From the NCBI RefSeq assembly GCF_029193595.2, contig NZ_CP135052.1:2790001-2854000 (forward strand): DNA of 64,000 bases, written 5' to 3'. A model generated the notes under the pieces. The model was given only the letters and a program-made list of their open reading frames with translations, did not search any database and was not told where the DNA came from. The stretch is from Providencia hangzhouensis. Its GTDB lineage: Bacteria > Pseudomonadota > Gammaproteobacteria > Enterobacterales > Enterobacteriaceae. Shown here one piece after another: positions 33,125 through 41,522 of this stretch (position 1 is its first letter; every line of letters starts with the position of its first letter). The position numbers and the translations under genes are program-made.

Positions 33125-34018
33125 TTATTGCTCTTGTAGCTCTAATTCAGCAATTATAGGTAGGTGGTCGCTAACACTTGACCATTGAAACTCTTTACTA
33201 TCCGTTGGAATTTCCATTTTTTTCACATCCCAAACTTGCCCTTTAAATGTAAAAATATGGTCGATGTCTATGGCTGGGTTTACCGCTGGCCAACTACGAT
33301 AATCAACACCTTTAAACTCAACTGGGTTCCACATATAACGAATTTCTTGGATAGGCTGTTCATTAGCTGTTGAATTGAAATCTCCCGCTAATATTTTTAT
33401 TGAGGCCGCAATATTATCAAACCCCGTATCTGTATCCCCAATACTCGCATCTAAAATATGGCGCACTTGCCCAATGCGAATGGTTGGATCTTTCTGCCAA
33501 TCCAGATGTGTTCCCATCACAATAATTGGTGCATCAAAACCTGGCTTTGATATTTGAGATATTAATACAACCCGTTGTTCTGCATCACCAGAAGGTAAAT
33601 TAATTACTTTAGATTTATCAATTTTATATTTTGATAAAATTCCTACACCGTACTCTCCACCATCAAAATCTAATGCCTTACCAAAAGCAAAATCCATCTT
33701 ATTGGCTTTAGCTATTTCTTCTAGCTGGTGAACTTTTTTACTACGAGCGGTTTTATTATCAATTTCAGTTAAAACAATCACATCAGCATCTATTTTCGCA
33801 ATCGCCTTATTTAGCTCATCAAGATTACTGACATCAGGTGACAACTCATTTTTACCAATGTTATACGTTGCGACTTTAATGGTCGGCTTGTTCGAAGTGT
33901 AAACTTTATTCGGAGTTCCTCCATCCTGTACTTTCAGAATTTCGGAACCCGACATTGTTGCCATCGCACCACAAGAAACTAGAATTGTGGTGGAAATAAC
34001 TGTTTTTAGTAATTTCAT
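33125..34018 (-). CDS. Exported endonuclease/exonuclease/phosphatase-fold protein
   Basis: 297-residue EEP-superfamily (DNase I-like) hydrolase. Fold and catalytic residues are all visible: VATYNIG near 49, LTEID with E85, GTHLDW with H170 and D172, GDFNS with D212 and N214, SDHLP with D284 and H285. An N-terminal signal is present. LVSC at 13-16 fits a lipobox, so it may be a lipoprotein; otherwise cleavage after AMA. The substrate (DNA, phospholipid or phosphoinositide) cannot be told from sequence. AGGGGAAG ribosome site. Monocistronic. CdtB-like toxins share the fold, but no toxin partners are near. Confidence 0.8.
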   Translation of the reverse strand: MKLLKTVISTTILVSCGAMATMSGSEILKVQDGGTPNKVYTSNKPTIKVATYNIGKNELSPDVSNLDELNKAIAKIDADVIVLTEIDNKTARSKKVHQLEEIAKANKMDFAFGKALDFDGGEYGVGILSKYKIDKSKVINLPSGDAEQRVVLISQISKPGFDAPIIVMGTHLDWQKDPTIRIGQVRHILDASIGDTDTGFDNIAASIKILAGDFNSTANEQPIQEIRYMWNPVEFKGVDYRSWPAVNPAIDIDHIFTFKGQVWDVKKMEIPTDSKEFQWSSVSDHLPIIAELELQEQ

Positions 34019-34181
34019 TGTCTTCCCCTGTTAATGACTAATACAACAGAATAGTACAAGTATTTAATAAAATTCTCGCGGAGCTAACCCCGTTAACTTG
34101 CAGTTTTCATACATTAGCAGAGAATAAAAAAGATATAGTGACCCAGTCTACAATCTTATTTCGAGAGAAAAAAAAACATCT

Positions 34182-34196
34182 TTTTGACCGTCAAAA
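34182..34196. promoter_or_regulatory. Palindrome TTTTGAC-C-GTCAAAA upstream of the EEP gene
   Basis: Perfect 7-base arms with a single central base, 165 bases before the EEP start codon. Possible operator of an unknown regulator. Confidence 0.3.
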
Positions 34197-34277
34197 TAGA
34201 GAGCTATCGCACTCCTATTCACTTAAGGATAAGCAAGAAATTCAAGAAAACGTGATCAACATACGATAAATTATATT

Positions 34278-35312
34278 TCACGCACTTTGTCTTGCTTCAA
34301 ATTTATATGGGAAAACAACCCCTTCTTTACGTTCAACAAAGTCACAATCGACATCTGCAAGCCATTTTTGTAGCCTTTTCGCTGTTTCTCGTGCCATTTT
34401 ACTGTAATCAATTCGCACAGATGTCAGTGACGGATGGATATGATCACAATTTGAAGTACCTTCAACACAAGCAATTGCTAACATTTTTGGTATCTGAATT
34501 AAACGTCTTTGGCACTCAAAAATGACACCAAGTGCAATCATTTCATGACTGCAAATCACAGCTTCAAGCTCAGGTTGGCGGGTCAACATCTCACTAATTG
34601 CCTGACGACCAAAATCCATCGTTGCGACATACGGAGTTGTAATACTTTGATCTGCACTTTGGTTATACGCCAGCATCGCTCGGTTCCAGCCACTTAATTG
34701 CTGACTTTGCATTTTACTGTCCATTTGAGCACCAATATAACCTATCTTCTTATACCCTTTTTGTAACATATAGTTGGTTAAAAAATTAACCGCATCTCCA
34801 ACGTTACTTTTTATGTTCAACGTGACTGGATGATTAGATTCCCCCGCAACACTGACTACAGGGATATCTAAATTCTTCAAATAATTCGAAACGCTTTCTG
34901 AGTTTATCGCCCCAAAAACAATCAAAGCTGCGGGGTTACTCTGCAATAATGTCGATAAAACCTCAGACTCTTTTTTTTGCTGGTAATCATGGCTACCAAT
35001 AACAACTTGATAACTATTTTTGTTCAGTGCTTCTTGTAAAGATTGCAGAAAAACTGAACTGGCATTATCACGCAAAGACGGAATTAAAACAGCAACAGTA
35101 CGGCTTTGGCCTGACGCTAAAATACCTGCTGCGGAATTAGGTATATAACCAAGTTCTTCAACAGCAGCATTAATTTTTTCACGTAACTTATCAGACACTA
35201 ATTCGGGTGTACGCAAAGCCCTAGATACCGTCATGGACCCAACGCCTGCGAATTTTGCGACGTCCTGCAGCGTGACTCGCCCTGTATTTTTTCTTTTTCG
35301 TATTTTTTGCAT
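34278..35312 (-). CDS. LacI-family regulator of the adjacent PTS
   Basis: 344 residues. HTH VTLQDVAKFAGVGSMTVSRA at about 14-33, with the hinge ILASGQSRTVAVLIP near 63-77 and a sugar-binding domain (GYIGAQMDSKM near 200, AVICSHEMIALGV near 255, TSVRIDYSKMARETA near 305). The subfamily resembles GntR/IdnR-type LacI regulators. Divergent from a three-gene PTS across 371 bases containing two GATAGCGCTA operators, so local repression of the PTS is likely; ligand unknown. Confidence 0.85.
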   Translation of the reverse strand: MQKIRKRKNTGRVTLQDVAKFAGVGSMTVSRALRTPELVSDKLREKINAAVEELGYIPNSAAGILASGQSRTVAVLIPSLRDNASSVFLQSLQEALNKNSYQVVIGSHDYQQKKESEVLSTLLQSNPAALIVFGAINSESVSNYLKNLDIPVVSVAGESNHPVTLNIKSNVGDAVNFLTNYMLQKGYKKIGYIGAQMDSKMQSQQLSGWNRAMLAYNQSADQSITTPYVATMDFGRQAISEMLTRQPELEAVICSHEMIALGVIFECQRRLIQIPKMLAIACVEGTSNCDHIHPSLTSVRIDYSKMARETAKRLQKWLADVDCDFVERKEGVVFPYKFEARQSA

Positions 35313-35571
35313 GTAATACTTTTACTTAGCCTAAACTGATTATTAACCCTAAGGTTATTGATCTTTGATGGTCAATTTTCATTCGAATCAAGCATGTTTT
35401 TTGCTTTTTCTCATGTTCTAGATTAAATGCGCTAAAAATAGCCAATATGGTTCTATTAAATCTAAAGAAACAGTCAATATCACCAGTCCTAGTTAACTTA
35501 CCACAGGTTGAATTTGTTAATCAGCTGAGAAGTGTGTTCATTTCATATTTGCTCGCTATATTTTTTTAAAA

Positions 35572-35585
35572 TGATAGCGCTATCA
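35572..35585. promoter_or_regulatory. LacI-type operator TGATAGCGCTATCA
   Basis: Perfect 14-bp palindrome with the central GC step usual for LacI-family operators, in the divergent region between the LacI gene and the PTS. Confidence 0.75.
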
Positions 35586-35605
35586 CGAAAATGAAAGATT
35601 CAACT

Positions 35606-35619
35606 AGATAGCGCTACCA
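35606..35619. promoter_or_regulatory. Second LacI-type operator AGATAGCGCTACCA
   Basis: Same core as the site at 35572 with two mismatches; centres are 34 bp apart (about three helical turns), suiting cooperative binding or a short loop. Confidence 0.65.
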
Positions 35620-35683
35620 TAGAACACTACTATTCATTCAACCATTACAAAGATAATAATTTCACTCTACCAGGAGCAACCCG

Positions 35684-36130
35684 ATGCTAACGACATTACT
35701 GACCCCTAACGTCATTCAAGTCGTCGACAGTGCCAATAATTGGCAAGAAGCGATAAAAATCGCCTGTAATCCATTAATTAATAATAAGTTCATCGAACCA
35801 AGATATATTGATGCAATAATTCAATCACACGAAAAAATCGGCCCTTACTATGTATTAGGCCCAGGTATTGCCATGCCGCATGCACGTCCAGAAGACGGAG
35901 TAAACCAATTATCTCTTGGGTTAACCGTTATCAAACAAGGTGTTGAATTTGGCTCCGATGGCAATGACCCAATCAAATTGTTAATTGTACTGGCAGCAAC
36001 TGATAGCAATAGCCATATTGGTGCTATCGCGAAACTCGCAGAACTATTTGATAATCAAGACGATGTAGATAACATCATGCAATCAGAAAACGTAGATGAC
36101 ATTCTAAAAATCATCGCTAAATACGAATAA
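35684..36130 (+). CDS. PTS system IIA component (ascorbate/mannitol-fructose type)
   Basis: 148-residue EIIA domain of the fructose-mannitol/ascorbate class. Phosphorylation site H66 in GPGIAMPHARPEDGVNQ. It takes phosphate from HPr and passes it to the IIB subunit encoded next. AGGAG ribosome site. First gene of the IIA-IIB-IIC operon, preceded by two operators. Most like UlaC of the ascorbate system, but the sugar is not determined. Confidence 0.87.
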   Translation: MLTTLLTPNVIQVVDSANNWQEAIKIACNPLINNKFIEPRYIDAIIQSHEKIGPYYVLGPGIAMPHARPEDGVNQLSLGLTVIKQGVEFGSDGNDPIKLLIVLAATDSNSHIGAIAKLAELFDNQDDVDNIMQSENVDDILKIIAKYE

Positions 36131-36152
36131 GCTAAATATTAAGGTAAATATT

Positions 36153-36440
36153 ATGAAAATTACTGTTGTTTGTGGAAATGGTTTAGGTACTAGTTTGATG
36201 ATGGAAATGAGCATCAAAAATATCTTAAAAGATTTGCAAGTTAATGCAGATGTTGACCATGTTGATCTAGGCTCAGCAAAAGGCACTGTGAGTGATATCT
36301 TTGTTGGTACAAGCGATATTGCTGAACAATTAGTCGCTCAACAAGTTGGTGGCGAAATCGTTGCTCTCGAAAATATGATTGATAAAGTTGCAATGAAAGA
36401 ACGTCTCACCATTGCTTTACAAAAACTCGGCGCGATGTAA
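36153..36440 (+). CDS. PTS system IIB component (UlaB-like)
   Basis: 95-residue EIIB of the lactose/ascorbate class. Phospho-Cys is C7 in ITVVCGNGLGTSLMMEM. The P-loop-like CGNGLGTS matches UlaB-type proteins. It starts 22 bases after the IIA stop with AAGGT as ribosome site and is followed by the IIC gene after 11 bases. Cytoplasmic; hands phosphate to the sugar bound in IIC. Confidence 0.88.
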   Translation: MKITVVCGNGLGTSLMMEMSIKNILKDLQVNADVDHVDLGSAKGTVSDIFVGTSDIAEQLVAQQVGGEIVALENMIDKVAMKERLTIALQKLGAM

Positions 36441-36451
36441 GCGGAGGCACT

Positions 36452-37708
36452 ATGTCATTTTTTCGTTTTCTGATGCAGGATGTTTTATCTGAACCAGCCA
36501 TTCTTGTTGGTCTAATCGCACTTATTGGTTTGATCGCGCAGAAAAAACCCGTCACTGAATGCATTAAAGGCACCATTAAAACCATAATGGGTTTTGTGAT
36601 CTTAGGCGCTGGTGCTGGCTTAGTTGTCAGCTCTTTAGGTGATTTTTCCGCTATTTTCCAACATGCTTTTGGTATTAATGGTGTGGTACCAAATAACGAA
36701 GCTATTGTTTCTATTGCACAAAAAAGCTTCGGTCGTGAAATGGCAATGATTATGTTCTTTGCGATGCTAATCAATATCTTGATTGCTCGCTTAACACCAT
36801 GGAAATTTATATTCCTCACTGGGCACCATACGTTATTCATGTCCATGATGATAGCAGTTATCTTAGCTACCGCTGGAATGGAAGGAACTCTATTAGTCAC
36901 TGTTGGCTCACTGATTGTTGGCTTTTGTATGGTATTTTTCCCAGCAATTGCCCACCCTTACATGAAAAAAGTGACAGGCTCAGATGATGTTGCGATTGGG
37001 CATTTTTCAACGATTTCTTATGTCCTAGCTGGGTTCATTGGAAGCAAATTCGGTAATAAAGAACATTCAACAGAAGACATGAATGTCCCGAAAAGCTTAC
37101 TATTTTTAAGAGATACACCTGTCGCTATCTCTTTCACCATGTTCATTATTTTTATCATTACATGCTTATTCGCAGGCGGTGATTTCGTTCGCGAAGTCAG
37201 TGGTGGTAAGAATTGGTTCATGTTCTCATTAATGCAATCCATTACATTTGCTGCAGGCGTATACATTATTCTGCAAGGTGTACGTATGGTTATTGCAGAA
37301 ATCGTCCCTGCGTTTAAAGGTATCTCAGACAAATTAGTCCCTAATGCGAAGCCTGCTTTAGACTGCCCAGTGGTATTCCCATATGCACCAAACGCCGTAT
37401 TAGTCGGATTTTTAAGTAGTTTCGCTGCCGGTGTTTTGGGAATGTTCGTTCTGTATGCATTAAATATGACGGTTATTATTCCAGGCGTTGTACCGCATTT
37501 CTTCGTAGGTGCTGCTGCCGGTGTTTTTGGTAATGCAACAGGCGGTCGTCGTGGAGCTATCTTGGGTGCATTTGCTCAAGGGCTGCTTATTACCTTCCTA
37601 CCAGTATTCCTATTACCTGTTCTTGGGGATATTGGTATTGCTAATACTACATTCAGTGACGCTGACTTTGGCGCAATCGGAATTTTATTAGGCATTATCG
37701 TCCGCTAA
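36452..37708 (+). CDS. PTS system IIC component (UlaA/SgaT-like permease)
   Basis: 418-residue membrane permease of the ascorbate-type (UlaA) PTS family, about eleven spans. Typical segments: LVGLIALIGLIAQKKPVTEC near 18-37, KTIMGFVILGAGAGLVVSSL near 45-65, LTGHHTLFMSMMIAV near 124, and GNATGGRRGAILGAF near 355. UlaA of E. coli is about 465 aa, so this one is somewhat short, as in other UlaA-like permeases of unknown sugar. GGAGG ribosome site. No ascorbate-degrading genes (ulaD, ulaE, ulaF, ulaG) follow; a terminator closes the operon. Confidence 0.87.
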   Translation: MSFFRFLMQDVLSEPAILVGLIALIGLIAQKKPVTECIKGTIKTIMGFVILGAGAGLVVSSLGDFSAIFQHAFGINGVVPNNEAIVSIAQKSFGREMAMIMFFAMLINILIARLTPWKFIFLTGHHTLFMSMMIAVILATAGMEGTLLVTVGSLIVGFCMVFFPAIAHPYMKKVTGSDDVAIGHFSTISYVLAGFIGSKFGNKEHSTEDMNVPKSLLFLRDTPVAISFTMFIIFIITCLFAGGDFVREVSGGKNWFMFSLMQSITFAAGVYIILQGVRMVIAEIVPAFKGISDKLVPNAKPALDCPVVFPYAPNAVLVGFLSSFAAGVLGMFVLYALNMTVIIPGVVPHFFVGAAAGVFGNATGGRRGAILGAFAQGLLITFLPVFLLPVLGDIGIANTTFSDADFGAIGILLGIIVR

Positions 37709-37713
37709 AACAG

Positions 37714-37751
37714 AACTCCCCATGGCAAATTTGCTAGTGGGGAGTTTTTTT
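37714..37751 (+). terminator. Terminator of the PTS operon
   Basis: ACTCCCCA and TGGGGAGT arms, 15-base loop, then seven T residues. Confidence 0.9.
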
Positions 37752-37760
37752 ACAACGCCC

Positions 37761-38567
37761 CTACTTTCCCAACCAAGCACCATCCCTAAATAAGAATTCC
37801 TGTAATAAAATTAAATCATCAGGTGTTACGTGGATCATACCTTCACCAGGAACATCAATTTCTGCAATCATAAATAGAGCCAACGTGGTTAATGACGGCA
37901 ATATGAGTATCAACCAATTTTTCCCTTTTGTCCCGCGTATATTGTAACCAATAAGAATATTTGAACAGATAGCAAAAAAGATCAGTAAAAACCAAGTTGC
38001 ATTTGGAATTTGGTGTCGCCAACTTGCCATCGTTTTTTGTTGAGAAAGATAAAGGTCGCTAAATGCACTGAGTACAGAAGCCACAATAGGGTTTGGTGTT
38101 TGACTTGCTTCTTTTACCGCGATTTCCCATAATTGACTCTGCTTTTCCAAAGAAGTCATCCGCCATTGGTTATTTTCGTCACTGATACCTGACTTAAAAA
38201 ACTCAATCCGAGCTTCCAAGTATTGTTGAATAAGCTGAGAGGCTTTTCCTCTATCATCAGTGCTCAATAACTGTGCTCTCTGATATGCCGTACCAATAGC
38301 AATAGCTTCATTTTCTTCTGTTTGCTGACGGTTGTTATAGCCATTAATCGAAATTGATAAAACAAACCCTATCAATAAACCCAATAAAGATAAAATCGCC
38401 CCTAAAATAATTTTAGCTTCATCATCCGTCGCTTCTTCGTGGGCTGATTTACGCTTAAAAATATATTTACCAACGTAGGCAGAAATAACTAACAAGATAA
38501 ATGTGATAACAAATAAAAGAATGGAATCGATTGGAGAATCATTGATCAACTCAGAAATATTAAACAT
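37761..38567 (-). CDS. DUF4239 (bestrophin-like) membrane protein
   Basis: 268 residues. Four hydrophobic spans (about 15-35, 55-75, 188-208, 218-238) with a central cytoplasmic or periplasmic helical domain. The motif SLLGLLIGFVLSISINGYNNRQQTEENEAIAIGTAYQRA is the DUF4239 signature (cited here in two parts: SLLGLLIGFVLSISI and EENEAIAIGTAYQRA). Members are distantly like bestrophin channels; function unproven. Single gene, convergent with the PTS operon. Confidence 0.75.
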   Translation of the reverse strand: MFNISELINDSPIDSILLFVITFILLVISAYVGKYIFKRKSAHEEATDDEAKIILGAILSLLGLLIGFVLSISINGYNNRQQTEENEAIAIGTAYQRAQLLSTDDRGKASQLIQQYLEARIEFFKSGISDENNQWRMTSLEKQSQLWEIAVKEASQTPNPIVASVLSAFSDLYLSQQKTMASWRHQIPNATWFLLIFFAICSNILIGYNIRGTKGKNWLILILPSLTTLALFMIAEIDVPGEGMIHVTPDDLILLQEFLFRDGAWLGK

Positions 38568-38778
38568 CGTATAAACTCATGAAATTTATTTCCTGATGAT
38601 ATAACACAACTGCAATACAATTATCTAGACAGTACTATTTTTTTGCTAAATTTCAGATAATAACAACAATCAGGCATCATAATACGACATCCAATTAGCT
38701 AACAATAAAGCACAACCCCCCTAATACAGAATTCACTCACTATATTTACCTTAAGTTGATTATCAAAATATATTTTCA

Positions 38779-39261
38779 TTACATTTTTTCGAAATAACCC
38801 CTAATTTTCATGATTAAATCAGGTGAGTTCTCATCCAATATATCAATATGGTGCCGTTTAAATAGTGCAGCACAGACACCCATACCGACTTTTAAAGTGC
38901 CATCAAACTGACCATTATAGATATGCTGACTACCGCACGAGGGGCTATTACTTTTGAGTACAACTAATCTCACATTCATTAATTGAATTTTTTCTAAAGC
39001 AATATACGCACCACGAATAAATTCTTGAGTGACATCGATATTATCGCTTCCGACCACACTAGCTCGCCCAGCGAGTACATCATCACCATTTCCCCCCATT
39101 ATTTCTGCAGATGCTCTCGGTGTTGGTAACCCGCCAAAAACTTCAGGACAAATACTGATGGCCAGACCATCCTCATAGAGTTTTTTCAAAGGAGTATATA
39201 ATTGATGCTTCCCATCATACCTTACACAATACCCTAACAAACAAGCGCTTACTGCAATCAT
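38779..39261 (-). CDS. DUF523 protein (YbbK / thiouracil desulfidase TudS-related)
   Basis: 160 residues. Conserved cysteines C7 (VSACLLG), C38 (ISICPE) and C109 (NSPSCG) match the three that hold a [4Fe-4S] cluster in the DUF523 enzyme TudS, which removes sulfur from 2-thiouracil. The family motifs RYDGKH, EVFGGLPTPR and VVLKSNSPSCGS are all there. Activity on thiouracil or related thiolated compounds is plausible from family knowledge only. Monocistronic. Confidence 0.85.
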   Translation of the reverse strand: MIAVSACLLGYCVRYDGKHQLYTPLKKLYEDGLAISICPEVFGGLPTPRASAEIMGGNGDDVLAGRASVVGSDNIDVTQEFIRGAYIALEKIQLMNVRLVVLKSNSPSCGSQHIYNGQFDGTLKVGMGVCAALFKRHHIDILDENSPDLIMKIRGYFEKM

Positions 39262-39443
39262 AACTAATCCTATTAATAGACCTGACTTTTTAAGGTATTT
39301 TTCATGGTTATATTAGACAATAAGTTTACAAAATACTTCGCGCTAATAGTGCTCGTAGAACAAATAAAAACGCTTACAGCTTCATAGATCTGTAACTTGT
39401 GGCTGTTTACACCCATAACGCGGACTAAACTTATCTTAGTTTA

Positions 39444-39473
39444 TTGACAATTAAAACGGAGACCTGTATTGTC
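39444..39473 (+). promoter_or_regulatory. Promoter of the Rrf2-family gene, with symmetric elements
   Basis: TTGACA (39444-39449), 17-base spacer, TATTGT (39467-39472). GACAAT at 39446 and ATTGTC at 39468 form an inverted repeat across the promoter, suiting autoregulation by the Rrf2 protein. Confidence 0.6.
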
Positions 39474-39509
39474 CTTGTTTATAAATAGATGCTTAGGAAA
39501 TTTAAATAA

Positions 39510-40052
39510 ATGGCACACATTACTGTCAGTGTTGAATATGGTATCCATTGTCTACTTTGGTTTGTTGATAATCCCGAACGCTCTCTTAGCAGTAGAGAAC
39601 TTGCAGAGCTACAAGGCATCTCTCCAAGTTTTCTAGCAAAAATTTTACCTCGGTTAGAAAAAGCAGGGATCGTGAGTTCGAATGAGGGAATTAGAGGTGG
39701 ATATCGATTAGCATTACCCCCTGAAAAAATCACATTTCTATCTATAATTGATGCTATAGAAGGTTATAAACCGCTTTTCGAGTGCCAGGAAATACGACGC
39801 CGCTGTGCTGTTTTCGAAGAAAATGGTCTACCACAATGGGCCATTTCAGGTACCTGCTCCGTACATAAAGTCATTCTTCAAGCCGAAAATGCCATGAGAG
39901 ATGTATTAGCTAACCAAACCCTCGCTGATGTGGCGCAGCGTCTATGTCAAATCGCCCCTAATAGTTTTTATAGAGATGTAAACTCATGGATGGATCAAAA
40001 AATTGAAGCTAGAACAGTGCGTTCGAGCAAAGGAGGTCGTGGTAAAACATAA
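39510..40052 (+). CDS. Rrf2-family transcription regulator
   Basis: 180 residues. Winged HTH at the N-terminus (LSSRELAELQGISPSFLAKI, about 26-45; wing SNEGIRGGYRLA). Three cysteines C92, C99 and C116 sit in the region where IscR and NsrR hold an Fe-S cluster, but the spacing is wider than theirs, so cluster binding is uncertain. A basic tail (SSKGGRGK) ends the protein. AGGAAA ribosome site. It precedes an NADH dehydrogenase-like flavoprotein by 128 bases on the same strand, a common pairing; redox or nitric-oxide sensing is inferred. Confidence 0.85.
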   Translation: MAHITVSVEYGIHCLLWFVDNPERSLSSRELAELQGISPSFLAKILPRLEKAGIVSSNEGIRGGYRLALPPEKITFLSIIDAIEGYKPLFECQEIRRRCAVFEENGLPQWAISGTCSVHKVILQAENAMRDVLANQTLADVAQRLCQIAPNSFYRDVNSWMDQKIEARTVRSSKGGRGKT

Positions 40053-40180
40053 CATATAATCCGATAACCATAAATTATATCGTTTGTACCTAATTTTAAT
40101 AACATCTTCACTGGTGCGGTTTTTTATTATTTAAAATTTGCAACTGAGCATTTAAAGTTAAACTCCAAAGGAATTCAATA

Positions 40181-41389
40181 ATGACAGCTAAAATTGTTAT
40201 TGCAGGATCTGGTTTTGCTGGCTTCTGGGCAGCTATTTCAGCAATGCGGGTAATTTCACAAGAAAATAAAGAAAATAGCATCAAAGTTATTTTAATTTCA
40301 CCAAGACCGAATCTCACTATACGGCCGCGTTTATATGAAGCAAAGCTGGATAATATATCCCCTGATATTTCAAAGCAGCTAGCTGCCGTCGGTGTTGAAT
40401 ATATTGCAGGTGAAATCCAGAATATCGATACAGATGCAAAGTTATTAACCGTTAATCTAGCTAATGGCAACCAAACTACGTTAGTCTATGAGCGCTTTAT
40501 TCTGGCAACTGGTAGCCAATTAAATGTACCTCCCGTTCCTGGATTTGATAGGTATGGCTTTGATGTTGATTCATTAGAAACTGCACATCGTCTTGAAACA
40601 CATTTACAAGCACTAAAGAACAAACCGGAAACTTTAGCTAGAAATACCGTTGTTGTCGTCGGTGGAGGATTAACAGGCTTAGAAAGTGCTGCTGAAATGC
40701 CAGCCCGACTAAAAGCAATTCTTGGTGAAACAACAGAGGGCCGAGTATTTATAATTGACTCAGAATCCACTGTGGGAGCAGGAATGGGAGCCGAAATTTC
40801 ACCTGTAATTCAACAAGCTCTAACTGAATGCGGCGTTGAATTGCGTGCAGGATTACGCGTCAAAGCAATAAGTCATGATGGTGTTACTCTGTCAAATGGT
40901 GAATACATAGAGTCAAATACTGTCGTATTGGCGACAGGAGTAAAAGCGAGTTTTCTAACAGAACAGATTCGTGGTGAACGTGACGCTAGTAATAGGATTA
41001 TCTCGGATAATTATTTACACGCACAAGCTGTCTCAAATGTTTTTGTAGCAGGAGATACTGTCAAAGCTCCCACAGATAATCAAGGAAATCATAATTTAAT
41101 GACTTGCCAACATGCTCTAAGTTTAGGTCGTGTTGCAGGGTATAATGCAGCAGCTGAGCTATTAGGTCTTCCATTACACCCTTATAGTCAACCTAAATAT
41201 GTAACTTGCCTTGATTTAGGGGCTTGGGGTGCTCTTTATACCGAAGGTTGGCATAGGAAAATACATCATATTAAACAGGAAGGAAAAAAGATAAAGCAAG
41301 AAATTAATACCAAGTGGATATATCCACCTGAGTTAGAAAAAAATGAGTTATTTGCTATCGCTGCTCCGGATTATGTCATCGTTCCTTGA
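40181..41389 (+). CDS. NAD(P)/FAD-dependent oxidoreductase (NDH-2-like)
   Basis: 402-residue pyridine nucleotide-disulfide oxidoreductase of the type II NADH dehydrogenase group. FAD site VIAGSGFAGFWAA (6-18), second Rossmann site VVVGGGLTGLESAAE near 160, and the FAD-ribityl site NVFVAGDTVKAP near 288. No C-terminal membrane helix is obvious. AAAGGA ribosome site. The upstream Rrf2 gene probably controls it. Electron acceptor (quinone or other) is unknown. Confidence 0.85.
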   Translation: MTAKIVIAGSGFAGFWAAISAMRVISQENKENSIKVILISPRPNLTIRPRLYEAKLDNISPDISKQLAAVGVEYIAGEIQNIDTDAKLLTVNLANGNQTTLVYERFILATGSQLNVPPVPGFDRYGFDVDSLETAHRLETHLQALKNKPETLARNTVVVVGGGLTGLESAAEMPARLKAILGETTEGRVFIIDSESTVGAGMGAEISPVIQQALTECGVELRAGLRVKAISHDGVTLSNGEYIESNTVVLATGVKASFLTEQIRGERDASNRIISDNYLHAQAVSNVFVAGDTVKAPTDNQGNHNLMTCQHALSLGRVAGYNAAAELLGLPLHPYSQPKYVTCLDLGAWGALYTEGWHRKIHHIKQEGKKIKQEINTKWIYPPELEKNELFAIAAPDYVIVP

Positions 41390-41522
41390 GATAAAGATAA
41401 AAATTAATATATTCAAATAAATCAGAGTAACCACATAAAAATACAATGAGTATGATTTGTATTGCTTTGTATCGTTTATTTTTTAATACTAATACATAAC
41501 TAAATATTAATAAGGTTTCAAT

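Larger units (their letters stand above)
35313..35683. other. 371-bp divergent control region of the PTS
   Basis: Contains the two LacI-type operators described separately, directly upstream of the PTS IIA ribosome site AGGAG. No gene is present. The remainder is AT-rich. Confidence 0.6.

Noticed and set aside
36406..36900. 164-codon frame antisense to PTS IIC
   Set aside because: Shadow of the IIC gene, which has a ribosome site and operon context.
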